39,406 bases of DNA from Mollicutes bacterium (GTDB lineage: Bacteria; Bacillota_I; Bacilli_A; RF39; UBA660): NCBI GenBank assembly GCA_012799635.1, contig JAAZKW010000036.1, forward strand, positions 1-39,406, read 5' to 3'. Both the position numbers and the translations under genes were made by a program. The notes beneath the pieces were generated by a model. The model had not been told where the DNA came from, made no database searches, and saw only the letters and a list, made by a program, of their open reading frames with translations. Within the stretch, counting starts at the first letter, position 1. Each line of letters starts with the position of its first letter. This document shows, one piece after another, positions 24,258 to 32,852 of this stretch.

Positions 24258-25442
24258 TCATTTTTTTCTCCAAACCATTTTGTTAACAATACCTGTATAA
24301 CTTTGAATCAACTTAACGACTTTTGTTGATACATTCTCATCAATATAATCGGGAACCGGCAATATTACTTCATTATTTTGTTTCATTTCAACAGCTAAAT
24401 TAACTGCTTGAATTAAGTTTTTTTCATCTATCCCAGCTAATACAAAACATGCTTTATCCAACGCTTCCGGTCTTTCTGTGCTTGTTCTAATACAAACTGC
24501 AGAAATCGGTTTTCCAATGCTTGCATAATAACTACTTTCTTCAGGCAATGTACCAGAATCACTTACTACACAGAAGGCATTCATTTGCAATTTGTTATAA
24601 TCATGAAATCCTAAAGGTTTATGCATTATAACCCTTTTATCTAATTCAAATTTTGAATGTTCTAATCTTTTTTTACTTCTTGGATGGCAAGAATAAAGAA
24701 TGGGCATATCAAAATTATTCGCCATTTTATTTATTGCATGAAATAAACTTTCAAAATTTTCTTTAGTATCAAGATTTTCTTCTCTGTGTGCAGATAATAA
24801 TATAAAGTTGTTAGGTTTTAAATTAATCTTTGTTAAAATATTGCTTTTCTCAATTTCGTTTATATTATTATGTAATACCTCAGCCATTGGAGACCCTGTC
24901 ACATAAACTCTTTCTTTCGGAAGCCCACATTCGTGTAAATATTTTCTGGCATGTTCACTATATGCTAAATTAACATCAGATATAATATCAACAATTCTCC
25001 TATTAGTCTCTTCTGGAAGGCATTCATCTTTACATCGGTTTCCAGCCTCCATATGAAAAATTGGTATATGTAATCTTTTAGCGCTGATAGCACTTAAGCA
25101 ACTATTTGTATCTCCAAGAATTAAAAGAGCATCTGGTTTTATTTTATCCATTATTTTATAAGAATTTGCAACAATATTCCCAATTGTTTCTCCCAAATCA
25201 TTGCCAACCGAGTCCATAAATATATCCGGGGCACTTATTTTTAAATCTTTGAAAAAAATACCGTTAAGATTATAATCATAATTTTGTCCCGTGTGTGCTA
25301 ATAAACAGTCAAAATATTTTCTACATTTAGTAATTACAGAAGACAATCTTATTATTTCCGGCCTTGTTCCAACAATTATCAGTAATTTAAGCTTGCCATT
25401 ATTTTTCCACTTTATATCATTATAGTTTTTTCGTTTGGTCAT
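24258..25442 (-). CDS. capG: UDP-N-acetyl-L-fucosamine synthase (C2 epimerase, CapG/FnlC/WbjD)
   Basis: This non-hydrolysing UDP-HexNAc 2-epimerase homologue contains LLIIVGTRPEIIRLSSVI, ALLILGDTNSCL, HMEAGNRCKDECLPEETNRR, LLSAHREEN and SDSGTLPEESS. The variant ECLPEETNRR and the long C-terminus separate it from MnaA (30239-31354), and its position directly after capE and capF identifies it as the last step to UDP-L-FucNAc. The frame opens with GTG at 25445, but the ATG at 25442 has GGAGG six bases upstream. It overlaps capF by 23 bases. Activity is inferred from context and family. Confidence 0.88.
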   Translation of the reverse strand: MTKRKNYNDIKWKNNGKLKLLIIVGTRPEIIRLSSVITKCRKYFDCLLAHTGQNYDYNLNGIFFKDLKISAPDIFMDSVGNDLGETIGNIVANSYKIMDKIKPDALLILGDTNSCLSAISAKRLHIPIFHMEAGNRCKDECLPEETNRRIVDIISDVNLAYSEHARKYLHECGLPKERVYVTGSPMAEVLHNNINEIEKSNILTKINLKPNNFILLSAHREENLDTKENFESLFHAINKMANNFDMPILYSCHPRSKKRLEHSKFELDKRVIMHKPLGFHDYNKLQMNAFCVVSDSGTLPEESSYYASIGKPISAVCIRTSTERPEALDKACFVLAGIDEKNLIQAVNLAVEMKQNNEVILPVPDYIDENVSTKVVKLIQSYTGIVNKMVWRKK

Positions 25443-26553
25443 CACTTTCCTCCATTACATAAGTATCTGGAGCACTAACATCAAATAATTCATTTGCCCA
25501 AAGTATTAATATCAGCTCCTCTTTTCCCACATTATTAATACTATGTAAATAACCCACAGGTATAGTAACATATTGAAGTTTATCTCCACTTACTAAAAAT
25601 TCAAATGAACTATGATCTATTACGTGCTCAAATCTAATTTTTGCTTTTCCCTTAATAACTATAAAACGCTCCATCTTTGTATTATGATAATGTCCACCAC
25701 GTATAATGTTTGGATTTGTTGTTGATATTGATATTTGACCCGATTCTTTTGTTCTAATAAGTTCGCAAAATACTCCTCTATCGTCTCGGTGTTCAATTAA
25801 ATCAACAATTAATTTTTCAACGGGAACGTAACTAGCATAAGTTGAATACAACTTTTTAATAAAATCATTTCCCGTTGATGGAACCATTATTCCAAAAGCG
25901 TTTTCTTTAAATGATTTTATTAAACTAGCAATTTCACCGAGCTTTTCACTGTAAATGGTTGGTATAATACAATAATTTCCCTCATGTGTTTCTTTACCTT
26001 CAATACATTTAACTAATTCCTTACAAACATCATCAATATAAGCTAAATTAAGTACCGTTTCTGGATTATCAATGCTAATATCAATATCATTTGCTACATT
26101 ATAACACCAGGTTGCTATAACGCTATTATAATTTGGCTTACACCATTTTCCAAATAAATTGGGAAATCTATAAATTAAAACTTTAATATCATTTTCTTGA
26201 GAATATTTTGAAAGTAATTCTTCTACTGCTTTTTTGCTTTGACCATATTCATTATCAAATTCTGCTTGTATTGATGATGAAAATACAATGGGACTTTTAT
26301 TATTGTTCTTGGATAAATATGATAATAATGTGGACGTAAAACCATGGTTACCTTCCATAAATTCCTTCAATTTTTTAGGGCGATTTACACCAGCTAAGTG
26401 ATATATAAAATCACACTCTTTGGTATACTTATCCAAATCCTTTAATGTGGATCCTCTATGAAATTCGAAAATCTCTATGTCCTTAACTAAACTCAAGTGA
26501 CTTCTCAAGTTTTTTCCAACAAAACCATTAGAACCGGTTATTAATATTTTCAT
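25420..26553 (-). CDS. capF: CapF: UDP-2-acetamido-2,6-dideoxy-beta-L-talose-forming reductase
   Basis: This bifunctional enzyme joins an N-terminal SDR domain and a C-terminal cupin, the layout of CapF/FnlB/WbjC. The SDR shows ILITGSNGFVGKNL at the N-terminus and YGQSKKAVEEL as YxxxK (about 103-107). The cupin begins near residue 255 and has the metal-binding GGHYHNTKMERF and the paired PVGYLHSINN. Known function: C3 epimerisation in the cupin and NADPH reduction in the SDR, second step of UDP-L-FucNAc synthesis. The ORF track starts at 26589, but TTGGAGGAATTCTATG places the start at 26553, 14 bases after the capE stop. Confidence 0.92.
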   Translation of the reverse strand: MKILITGSNGFVGKNLRSHLSLVKDIEIFEFHRGSTLKDLDKYTKECDFIYHLAGVNRPKKLKEFMEGNHGFTSTLLSYLSKNNNKSPIVFSSSIQAEFDNEYGQSKKAVEELLSKYSQENDIKVLIYRFPNLFGKWCKPNYNSVIATWCYNVANDIDISIDNPETVLNLAYIDDVCKELVKCIEGKETHEGNYCIIPTIYSEKLGEIASLIKSFKENAFGIMVPSTGNDFIKKLYSTYASYVPVEKLIVDLIEHRDDRGVFCELIRTKESGQISISTTNPNIIRGGHYHNTKMERFIVIKGKAKIRFEHVIDHSSFEFLVSGDKLQYVTIPVGYLHSINNVGKEELILILWANELFDVSAPDTYVMEESDDQTKKL

Positions 26554-26567
26554 AGAATTCCTCCAAT

Positions 26568-27626
26568 TTATTTTTGCTCTTCTTGCCATTTCTTTAATTC
26601 TTCTTGAACGTATTCAGTGGTTAATATTTTTTTAACTGTACCTTTTACATCAAGCCTTTTCGTATTATGAGATGTATATGACTCTTCAGCCATTGTTTTA
26701 ACATCCCCGTGAACAACAAATTTATCATAATTAAGATCCCGCGAATCCGCAGCAACCCTATAATATCCCCCCATATCTTCACTTCTTAGTTTTTCTTCTC
26801 TTGTCATAAGGGTTTCATATAATTTTTCACCATGTCTTGTACCTATAATATTAGTGCCTGTATCCCCAAACAATTTTTGAACCGCCTTGGCTAAATCCCC
26901 TATGGTCGAAGCATCAGATTTCTGAATAAATAAATCGCCTGGATTAGCGTGTTCAAATGCAAATTGTACTAAATCAACCGCTTCATCCAAGTTCATTAAG
27001 AATCTTGTCATGTTGGGATCTGTAATTGTAATAGGCCTTCCTTCCTTAATTTGGTTAATAAACAATGGTATTACACTCCCCCTAGAACACATTACATTTC
27101 CGTATCTAGTACAGCAAATAATAGGACCTTTTCTTTGAGCTGAAACTCTAGCATTGGCAAATATTATTTTTTCCATCATCGCTTTTGAGGTCCCCATGGC
27201 ATTAATAGGATATGCCGCTTTATCGGTTGATAAACAAACTACTTTTTTTACACCCTCTTCAATTGCAGCATGCAAAACATTATCTGTTCCAATTATATTT
27301 GTTTTAACTGCCTCCATTGGATAAAACTCACAACTAGGAACCTGTTTCAATGCTGCTGCATGAAATATATAATCAACACCAATCATTGCATCCTTTATAC
27401 TTTGATAATCTCTAACATCACCAAGATAGAAAGTTACCTTACTAGAAATTTTGGGCTGTTTTGCTTGTAATTCATGTCTTATATCGTCCTGTTTTTTTTC
27501 ATCTCTTGAAAAAATACGAATTTCTTTAATATCTGTTTCTAAAAAATGTTTTAACACTGTATTTCCAAATGAACCGGTTCCTCCAGTAATTAGTAATATC
27601 TTATTCTTAAATATGTTTTTATTCAT
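26568..27626 (-). CDS. capE: CapE: UDP-GlcNAc 4,6-dehydratase/5-epimerase (inverting)
   Basis: This extended SDR performs the first step from UDP-GlcNAc toward UDP-L-FucNAc. Motifs: LLITGGTGSFGNTV (11-24), IFHAAALKQVPSCE, CLSTDKAAYPINAMGTSKAMMEK and the terminal-domain HGEKLYETLMTREE. The usual active-site Tyr of YxxxK is Met144 (MGTSK), as expected for the PseB/FlaA1/CapE inverting dehydratases and not a defect. AAGGAAAAGA precedes the ATG. It starts the consecutive capE-capF-capG block. The PseB alternative is unlikely because CapF and CapG follow. Confidence 0.93.
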   Translation of the reverse strand: MNKNIFKNKILLITGGTGSFGNTVLKHFLETDIKEIRIFSRDEKKQDDIRHELQAKQPKISSKVTFYLGDVRDYQSIKDAMIGVDYIFHAAALKQVPSCEFYPMEAVKTNIIGTDNVLHAAIEEGVKKVVCLSTDKAAYPINAMGTSKAMMEKIIFANARVSAQRKGPIICCTRYGNVMCSRGSVIPLFINQIKEGRPITITDPNMTRFLMNLDEAVDLVQFAFEHANPGDLFIQKSDASTIGDLAKAVQKLFGDTGTNIIGTRHGEKLYETLMTREEKLRSEDMGGYYRVAADSRDLNYDKFVVHGDVKTMAEESYTSHNTKRLDVKGTVKKILTTEYVQEELKKWQEEQK

Positions 27627-27640
27627 TCTTTTCCTTCTTC

Positions 27641-28573
27641 CTATTTTTTATATTTTAATAATTTTCCATTTTTTTGTTTCCATTTTTTCACAAAATAATT
27701 TGCATTTTCATTAACTAAATTTTTATCTTTTTCAAATATAATACTTGTCGTTTGATGAGCGTCATGAAAAACATCTAAATACGGGCAATAATAAAGTTCT
27801 TTACCTGCATTTCTAACCTTAAGTGATACGTCAGTATCTTCATAACTTGTTGGATCATATTTTACATCAAACCCTTTTATTTCTTCAAGCACGGCTTTTT
27901 TTATAAACATTCCGCCACCACCGAGATAACCAATATCTGACCTTGCCATGGCTCCTGGTGGCATATATCTAAATTCAAAATTATCAACAGTATGAAATGC
28001 ATACCCTTTCTTATTAAACCAACCTGCAGTCCATCCAATAGCCCCAAAGTTATCATCCTTATATTCAGCAACCCGTAGAAAAGAATCGATCCAATCTTTT
28101 GAAAGCGCATATTGATCACTATCTAGAAATAAAATGTATTCTTTTCTAGTTTTGCTATAACCCAAATTTCTTCCAGATGAACATCCATTCTTTGAGTTTC
28201 TGTAAAGTTTAATATTTTTATATTTCTTTTTTATAATTTCATAAGAGCCATCAGTACTTCCGTTGTCAACAACAACAATTTCATATTCATAATTGCCTTT
28301 GTATTTTATTAAGGAATTGATACACTTAAAAATTACATTTTTATTATTATAATTTAAAATGACTATACATATTTTTTTATTATATTTTTTTTTATTCACT
28401 TTGTTTAAATTATCTTCAAAAATTATGTGTTTTTTTTCAGAGCAACTAAAGTGATATATGCCTTTTTTATCAACTTTAGATTTAAATATTATATACCTAA
28501 TGATTTTTTTTATGGTTTCTTTAAAACCAAAAATTTTATAATATGACTTTATTTTATTATTTAAATTACTCAC
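27641..28573 (-). CDS. GT2 family glycosyltransferase (rhamnosyltransferase-like)
   Basis: A basic N-terminal extension of about 75 residues precedes a GT-A domain: CIVILNYNNKNVIFKCINSL, IVVVDNGSTDGS, SGRNLGYSKTRKEYILFLDSDQY. The later blocks are GYLGGGGMFIKKAVLEEIKGFD and YEDTDVSLKVRNAGKELYYCP, the organisation seen in rhamnosyl- and galactofuranosyl-type transferases. The start is GTG at 28573. It sits between the exporter genes and capE, so transfer of the L-FucNAc residue is possible but unproven. Confidence 0.85.
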   Translation of the reverse strand: MSNLNNKIKSYYKIFGFKETIKKIIRYIIFKSKVDKKGIYHFSCSEKKHIIFEDNLNKVNKKKYNKKICIVILNYNNKNVIFKCINSLIKYKGNYEYEIVVVDNGSTDGSYEIIKKKYKNIKLYRNSKNGCSSGRNLGYSKTRKEYILFLDSDQYALSKDWIDSFLRVAEYKDDNFGAIGWTAGWFNKKGYAFHTVDNFEFRYMPPGAMARSDIGYLGGGGMFIKKAVLEEIKGFDVKYDPTSYEDTDVSLKVRNAGKELYYCPYLDVFHDAHQTTSIIFEKDKNLVNENANYFVKKWKQKNGKLLKYKK

Positions 28574-28578
28574 TTAAA

Positions 28579-29370
28579 TTACTTTCCTTCCATATATTTT
28601 AAATATTTATCACACACTTCAGTACCACCAACCATTTTTATCTTTCCTTTTTCAAGCCATATAACTTTTGTACATATCTTTTTTATTGCTGCCAGCGAAT
28701 GTGACACATAAAGCACTGTTGTACCCCCACCAATCATATTCATCATTTTCTTTTCGGATTTTGCCTGAAAAGCAATATCTCCAACCGATAATATTTCATC
28801 TACGATAAGTATTTCTGGATCAACTATGGTTGCTATACTAAAAGCGAGTCTTGCAACCATACCTGATGAAAAATTTTGTACAGGTACATCTAAAAACTCT
28901 CTTAACTCAGAAAACTCGACAATTTCTTCAAATTTTAAATCAATTAAATTTTTAGAATATCCCATAACTGCACCATTAAGATAAATATTTTCTCTTGCAG
29001 TAAGTTGTGGATCAAATCCTGCACCAAGTTCAATCATTGGACATATATTACCATATACATCGACATTTCCTTCGGTCGGTTTCATTACTCCAGCAACTAC
29101 TTTTAAAAGTGTCGATTTACCCGCTCCATTAGCACCAATAAAACCAACTACTTCACCTCTATTTACTTTAAATGAAACGTTTTTTAAGGCCCAAAAAACA
29201 TTCTTTTTTCTTTTTGCTTTTAGTTCTTTTCTTTTTTTTATATTAAATAAATTTATAAAACCTTGTTTTAAAGAAAAACCCTTTTCTATTCCCAAATTAA
29301 ATCTCATAGATATTTTTTCTACTTCAATCATAATATCATCTGTAATAATTTTATTTTCTTTTTTCTTCAT
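28579..29370 (-). CDS. tagH: ABC transporter ATP-binding protein of polysaccharide/teichoic acid export (TagH/Wzt type)
   Basis: This ATPase powers export of an undecaprenyl-linked polymer. Walker A is FIGANGAGKST (77-87), the signature is NFSSGMVARLAF in place of LSGGQ as usual for this subfamily, and Walker B is EILIVDEILSVGD. An N-terminal extension with FNLGIEKGFSLKQGF and a long basic linker KKRKELKAKRKKNVFWALKN is typical of TagH/Wzt. The protein ends soon after the nucleotide domain, so the substrate-recognition C-terminal domain of Wzt proteins that bind capped O-antigen is absent. It follows the permease gene by eight bases. Confidence 0.92.
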   Translation of the reverse strand: MKKKENKIITDDIMIEVEKISMRFNLGIEKGFSLKQGFINLFNIKKRKELKAKRKKNVFWALKNVSFKVNRGEVVGFIGANGAGKSTLLKVVAGVMKPTEGNVDVYGNICPMIELGAGFDPQLTARENIYLNGAVMGYSKNLIDLKFEEIVEFSELREFLDVPVQNFSSGMVARLAFSIATIVDPEILIVDEILSVGDIAFQAKSEKKMMNMIGGGTTVLYVSHSLAAIKKICTKVIWLEKGKIKMVGGTEVCDKYLKYMEGK

Positions 29371-29378
29371 GCCATCAC

Positions 29379-30167
29379 CTAAACATAATATATGAACTTG
29401 TCTTGGTTTTTCTTAAAGACAATTATCCCTATAATAAATATTACTAATCCTGATACTCCACATCCTGCCCATTGGCCCAATGTTGGGACATTATGATATA
29501 AAATAATGCTCCTTGCAAAATTTATTATTTGATACAAGGGATTAAGCTTCATTAAAAATTGTAATGTTGAGTTACTTATTATTTTAATATCATACATAAT
29601 TGGTGTTAAATAAGTCCATATTGTTATAATTATTCCATATATATAAAACATATCTCTTATGAATACTGCTATAGTTGATAATATAAAACCCATACCAACA
29701 GTAAATAAAAACAAGCATATAAATGAATATGGTAAAAACAAATGTGCCCAATTAAGCCCTGTCCCTGTTGCAATAATAATTATATAAAGGGGAATTAAAG
29801 TTAATAAAAAATTTATTCCCACAAAGATACATTTTGACAAAGGGAATATATACTTTGGCATATATACTTTGTTAATTAAACTAAAGTTAGCAACTACACT
29901 ACTCATAGCAAGATTGCTCGCTTCACTAAAATAACTAAAATATGTAAGGCCTATTAATAAATAAGTTAAATAACTAACGCCAGGAGTTGAAAATTTAAAC
30001 ACATTAGAAAACACAATAGCCATTACTGCCATCATTAATACTGGATATAGCAAACTCCAAAAAATTCCTAAAATACTTCTTTTATATTTAACTTTAAAAT
30101 CTCTCTCAACGAGTTGTTTTAATAAAAATGAATATTTTGCATAAACATACTTCAAATTATTTATCAT
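29379..30167 (-). CDS. tagG: ABC transporter permease of polysaccharide/teichoic acid export (TagG/Wzm type)
   Basis: This 262-aa membrane protein shows about six helices. The N-terminal LVERDFKVKYKRSILGIFWSLLYPVLMM is the hallmark of ABC-2 type TagG/Wzm permeases, and the C-terminal NPLYQIINFARSIILY before the last helix is also typical. It is the first gene of the fourteen-gene operon, with a promoter at 30186-30214 and a GAGG site that almost coincides with the expected transcription start. It pairs with the ATPase next door. Confidence 0.92.
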   Translation of the reverse strand: MINNLKYVYAKYSFLLKQLVERDFKVKYKRSILGIFWSLLYPVLMMAVMAIVFSNVFKFSTPGVSYLTYLLIGLTYFSYFSEASNLAMSSVVANFSLINKVYMPKYIFPLSKCIFVGINFLLTLIPLYIIIIATGTGLNWAHLFLPYSFICLFLFTVGMGFILSTIAVFIRDMFYIYGIIITIWTYLTPIMYDIKIISNSTLQFLMKLNPLYQIINFARSIILYHNVPTLGQWAGCGVSGLVIFIIGIIVFKKNQDKFIYYV

Positions 30168-30185
30168 GTCTAGTTCCTCATTTAA

Positions 30186-30214
30186 ATTATACTAAAAAAA
30201 AGCATATATATCAA
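30186..30214 (-). promoter_or_regulatory. Promoter of the exporter/L-FucNAc/teichoic operon, overlapping a terminator
   Basis: Minus strand TTGATA (30214-30209), 17-nt spacer, TATAAT (30191-30186). The -35 lies across the loop of the hairpin terminator at 30194-30224 and the spacer contains its T tract. Transcription should begin near 30180, right at the ribosome site GAGG (30179-30176), leaving a very short leader. Confidence 0.65.
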
Positions 30215-30224
30215 TAATATATGC
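30194..30224 (-). terminator. Rho-independent terminator after mnaA
   Basis: The 8-bp stem GCATATAT/ATATATGC (30217-30224 with 30202-30209) with a 7-nt loop is followed on the minus strand by eight T (30201-30194). It lies 14 nt past the mnaA stop. The stem is AT-rich, so it may be leaky, but the uninterrupted T tract is convincing. Confidence 0.7.
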
Positions 30225-30238
30225 CTGTTATAGCGTTT

Positions 30239-31354
30239 TTAATTACAATATTTTTCAACAATAATATCAACTATCTTTTCGCTTGCATGCCCATCACCAT
30301 ATGGATTTATTGCATTACTCATTTTTTCGTATTCTTCTACATCTAACAATAATTTTTTAGTTTCTTCATAAATTAACTCTTCATTGGTCCCAACTAATCT
30401 TAAAGTACCAGCCTCTATTCCTTCAGGTCTTTCTGTAATGTCTCTTAAAACTAATACCGGTTTTCCCATAGAGGGAGCTTCTTCCTGTATTCCTCCACTA
30501 TCAGTTAATATTATAAAACTATTGTTTTGAAAATTATGAAAATCAAATACTTCAAGTGGTTCTATTATACGTATTTTTTCATTATTAGCACCAAACACTT
30601 CTTTAGCTACTTCTCTTACTTTGGGATTTAAATGGATTGGATATATTACTTTTACATCGTCAATCTCATCAGTTATTCTTTTAACCGCATTAAAAATATT
30701 TCTCATAGGATTACCTAGGTTTTCTCTCCTGTGAGCAGTAAGTAAAATCATTCTTTCATTCGGTTTAAACCAATCAAGTTCTTCATGCATATAATCTTCT
30801 TTAACAGTCGTTTTAAGCGCATCAATGGCCGTATTTCCTGTTACATATATTTTGTTTTCACTTATATTTTCTTTTATTAAATTTGATTTACTAAGTTCTG
30901 TTGGTGCAAAAAGCATATCTGCCAATCTATCTACCATTTGGCGATTCATTTCTTCTGGATATGGTGAATTTTTATTATCAGTTCTTAATCCCGCTTCAAC
31001 ATGGCCGATATCAACTTGATTATAAAACGCTGCTAAAGCCCCAACAAATGATGTTGTAGTATCACCATGAACAAGAACCAAATCTGGTTGTGTCTTTTTA
31101 ATTATTTCTTCTAGACCCACAAGTGATCTTGTTGTAATATCTCCCAATGTTTGATTCTTTTGCATTATATTTAAATCAAAGTCTGGCTTAATTTTAAAAG
31201 CTTCAAGGACTTGATCTAACATTTCTCTATGTTGAGCGGTTACACACACTATACTTTCTAATTCTTTTCTTTTTTCAAGCTCTTTTACAAGTGGTGCCAT
31301 TTTTATCGCCTCTGGTCTTGTACCAAAAATACTCATTACTTTTATCTTTTTCAT
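30239..31354 (-). CDS. mnaA: UDP-N-acetylglucosamine 2-epimerase (non-hydrolysing)
   Basis: This enzyme makes UDP-ManNAc from UDP-GlcNAc. It is a standard 371-aa WecB/MnaA: VMSIFGTRPEAIKMAPLV, VHGDTTTSFVGALAAFY, GHVEAGLRTDNKNSPYPEEMNRQ, LLTAHRRENLG, LTDSGGIQEEAPSMGKPVLVLRDITERPEGIEAGT. Its product is the donor for TagA, encoded 13 kb further along in the next operon. It is the last gene before the terminator at 30194-30224. It is clearly distinct from the CapG-type epimerase at 24258-25442. Confidence 0.95.
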   Translation of the reverse strand: MKKIKVMSIFGTRPEAIKMAPLVKELEKRKELESIVCVTAQHREMLDQVLEAFKIKPDFDLNIMQKNQTLGDITTRSLVGLEEIIKKTQPDLVLVHGDTTTSFVGALAAFYNQVDIGHVEAGLRTDNKNSPYPEEMNRQMVDRLADMLFAPTELSKSNLIKENISENKIYVTGNTAIDALKTTVKEDYMHEELDWFKPNERMILLTAHRRENLGNPMRNIFNAVKRITDEIDDVKVIYPIHLNPKVREVAKEVFGANNEKIRIIEPLEVFDFHNFQNNSFIILTDSGGIQEEAPSMGKPVLVLRDITERPEGIEAGTLRLVGTNEELIYEETKKLLLDVEEYEKMSNAINPYGDGHASEKIVDIIVEKYCN

Positions 31355-31400
31355 AACTTACCTCCCTTATATTGTACTATATAATCTCAAAAAAATAAAA

Positions 31401-32852
31401 TTATTTTGCCTCTTTTAGTGAAACATAACTTCCCACTACCCCAAATACTATAATAGTAGTCATTGAATTAAGAACATTTCCCGTTAAATACGCACAAAAT
31501 ATAAATAATGAAACCAAAACCAATTTAATATAATTATTAAAATTAATATTTTTTAATAACATAATTAATGCTACAACTAAAACAAATGGGTATACTGCAA
31601 GCAATATAATAGAACCTATTATACCAAAGGCATAATAATGAAGTAAAAAATCCCTTTCAATATTAACTATGTTTTGGATTCTAGAGTTTGATATCCCAAA
31701 CAAATAATCTAAAAAATTATTATTAATCGATCTAACTCTTTTTATAATAGATATTTCTATTAAGCGATAATTAATGTTCTTATTTCTATATTTATTAACA
31801 AATTTATACCAAAAATTAACATCATAATCATATGAATATATAGTTTTATAAAAGTGGTTGGGAAGCAAATTAGGATTAGCATTCTCTTCAATATATAATT
31901 GTTTAATTTTAATTTCATCTGATACCTTCAGTTTGGCTGGCTTTTTATTAATGAGTTTTTCTTCTGTATCTATTGAAATCTTTTTTTCCTTGCTTACTTT
32001 ATGATGATATAAAAGCTCTTTTTGTCTATTACTATAGGGAGATGTTGGAAGAATTAATATCCAAATAATTATTGGTATTAATAATAGTAGCTTCTCCTTA
32101 GCATATCTTTCTTTTTTAATAAATATAAAAAATAAATAACTAAAAAATAAAAATATAAGTACCAATAGTCCTCCTAATGAAGATACTCTTGTTCCAAGAA
32201 CAAGCATTGTAATTGAACATAAGATAATACTAAACAAATAATACTTGCTCTCTTTTATAAAATAATAAAAATTAAGTGTTAATAATAAGATCAAAATTAA
32301 TGCTTCTTGATTAGCATAATTGAAAAAACCTTTTGATGCTGTTTGTATATAATATTTTTTAATAGACCACTCAAATATATTATATTCAATGAACAAGTCT
32401 TGATTATAACTCGATAAAGATATTTTTAATACATTAGTTAAAATAATACTTATACATATTAAAATTGTCCACGAAGTAAATATTAATAAATAATCTTGCT
32501 TATTAAATTTTTGATAATATAAACTATATATTAATGTAACGGGCATCATAAGTTTTAAAACCGTCAATATTTCAGAAAAAAAACTATAATCAAAATCTCC
32601 TGGAAAAAGTGATATAAAACTTTTAGAATGTATGTAATTTATTAAAAGAAAAATAATACATAATAAATAATATGGTATTAAATATTGTAAATTTTTTCTA
32701 GATTCTTTATAAAATATTAATGTTAATAATAAAAGCATCATAATTATTATTACTCGTATAAGCGAAGTCATTCTACTATAAAAAGGTGTTGTATCAAATA
32801 TTGGTGAAGAGCATAAAAAAAGAAGCGTAAAATATTTTAATGTTCTTTTCAT
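31401..32852 (-). CDS. O-antigen ligase/polymerase (Wzy-like) membrane protein
   Basis: This 483-aa protein has about twelve hydrophobic helices and one long extracytoplasmic loop (roughly residues 270-395, charged and Tyr/Asn-rich), the topology of Wzy polymerases and WaaL-type O-antigen ligases. A short conserved-looking stretch is LCSITMLVLGTRVSSLGGLLVLI, where GTRVS matches the Arg-containing motif of this superfamily. It follows tagO with a 4-base overlap. In a Gram-positive setting it could polymerise repeats or attach the polymer to another carrier. Sequence does not separate these roles. Confidence 0.75.
   Translation of the reverse strand: MKRTLKYFTLLFLCSSPIFDTTPFYSRMTSLIRVIIIMMLLLLTLIFYKESRKNLQYLIPYYLLCIIFLLINYIHSKSFISLFPGDFDYSFFSEILTVLKLMMPVTLIYSLYYQKFNKQDYLLIFTSWTILICISIILTNVLKISLSSYNQDLFIEYNIFEWSIKKYYIQTASKGFFNYANQEALILILLLTLNFYYFIKESKYYLFSIILCSITMLVLGTRVSSLGGLLVLIFLFFSYLFFIFIKKERYAKEKLLLLIPIIIWILILPTSPYSNRQKELLYHHKVSKEKKISIDTEEKLINKKPAKLKVSDEIKIKQLYIEENANPNLLPNHFYKTIYSYDYDVNFWYKFVNKYRNKNINYRLIEISIIKRVRSINNNFLDYLFGISNSRIQNIVNIERDFLLHYYAFGIIGSIILLAVYPFVLVVALIMLLKNINFNNYIKLVLVSLFIFCAYLTGNVLNSMTTIIVFGVVGSYVSLKEAK

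Noticed and set aside
26568-27626. Missing active-site Tyr in the CapE SDR motif
   Set aside because: Met in this position (MGTSK) is normal for inverting 4,6-dehydratases such as PseB and CapE, so it is not a defect.
27901-28119. 72-aa minus-strand ORF inside the GT2 gene
   Set aside because: An alternate frame of the GT2 gene at 27641-28573, whose own frame carries all the motifs.
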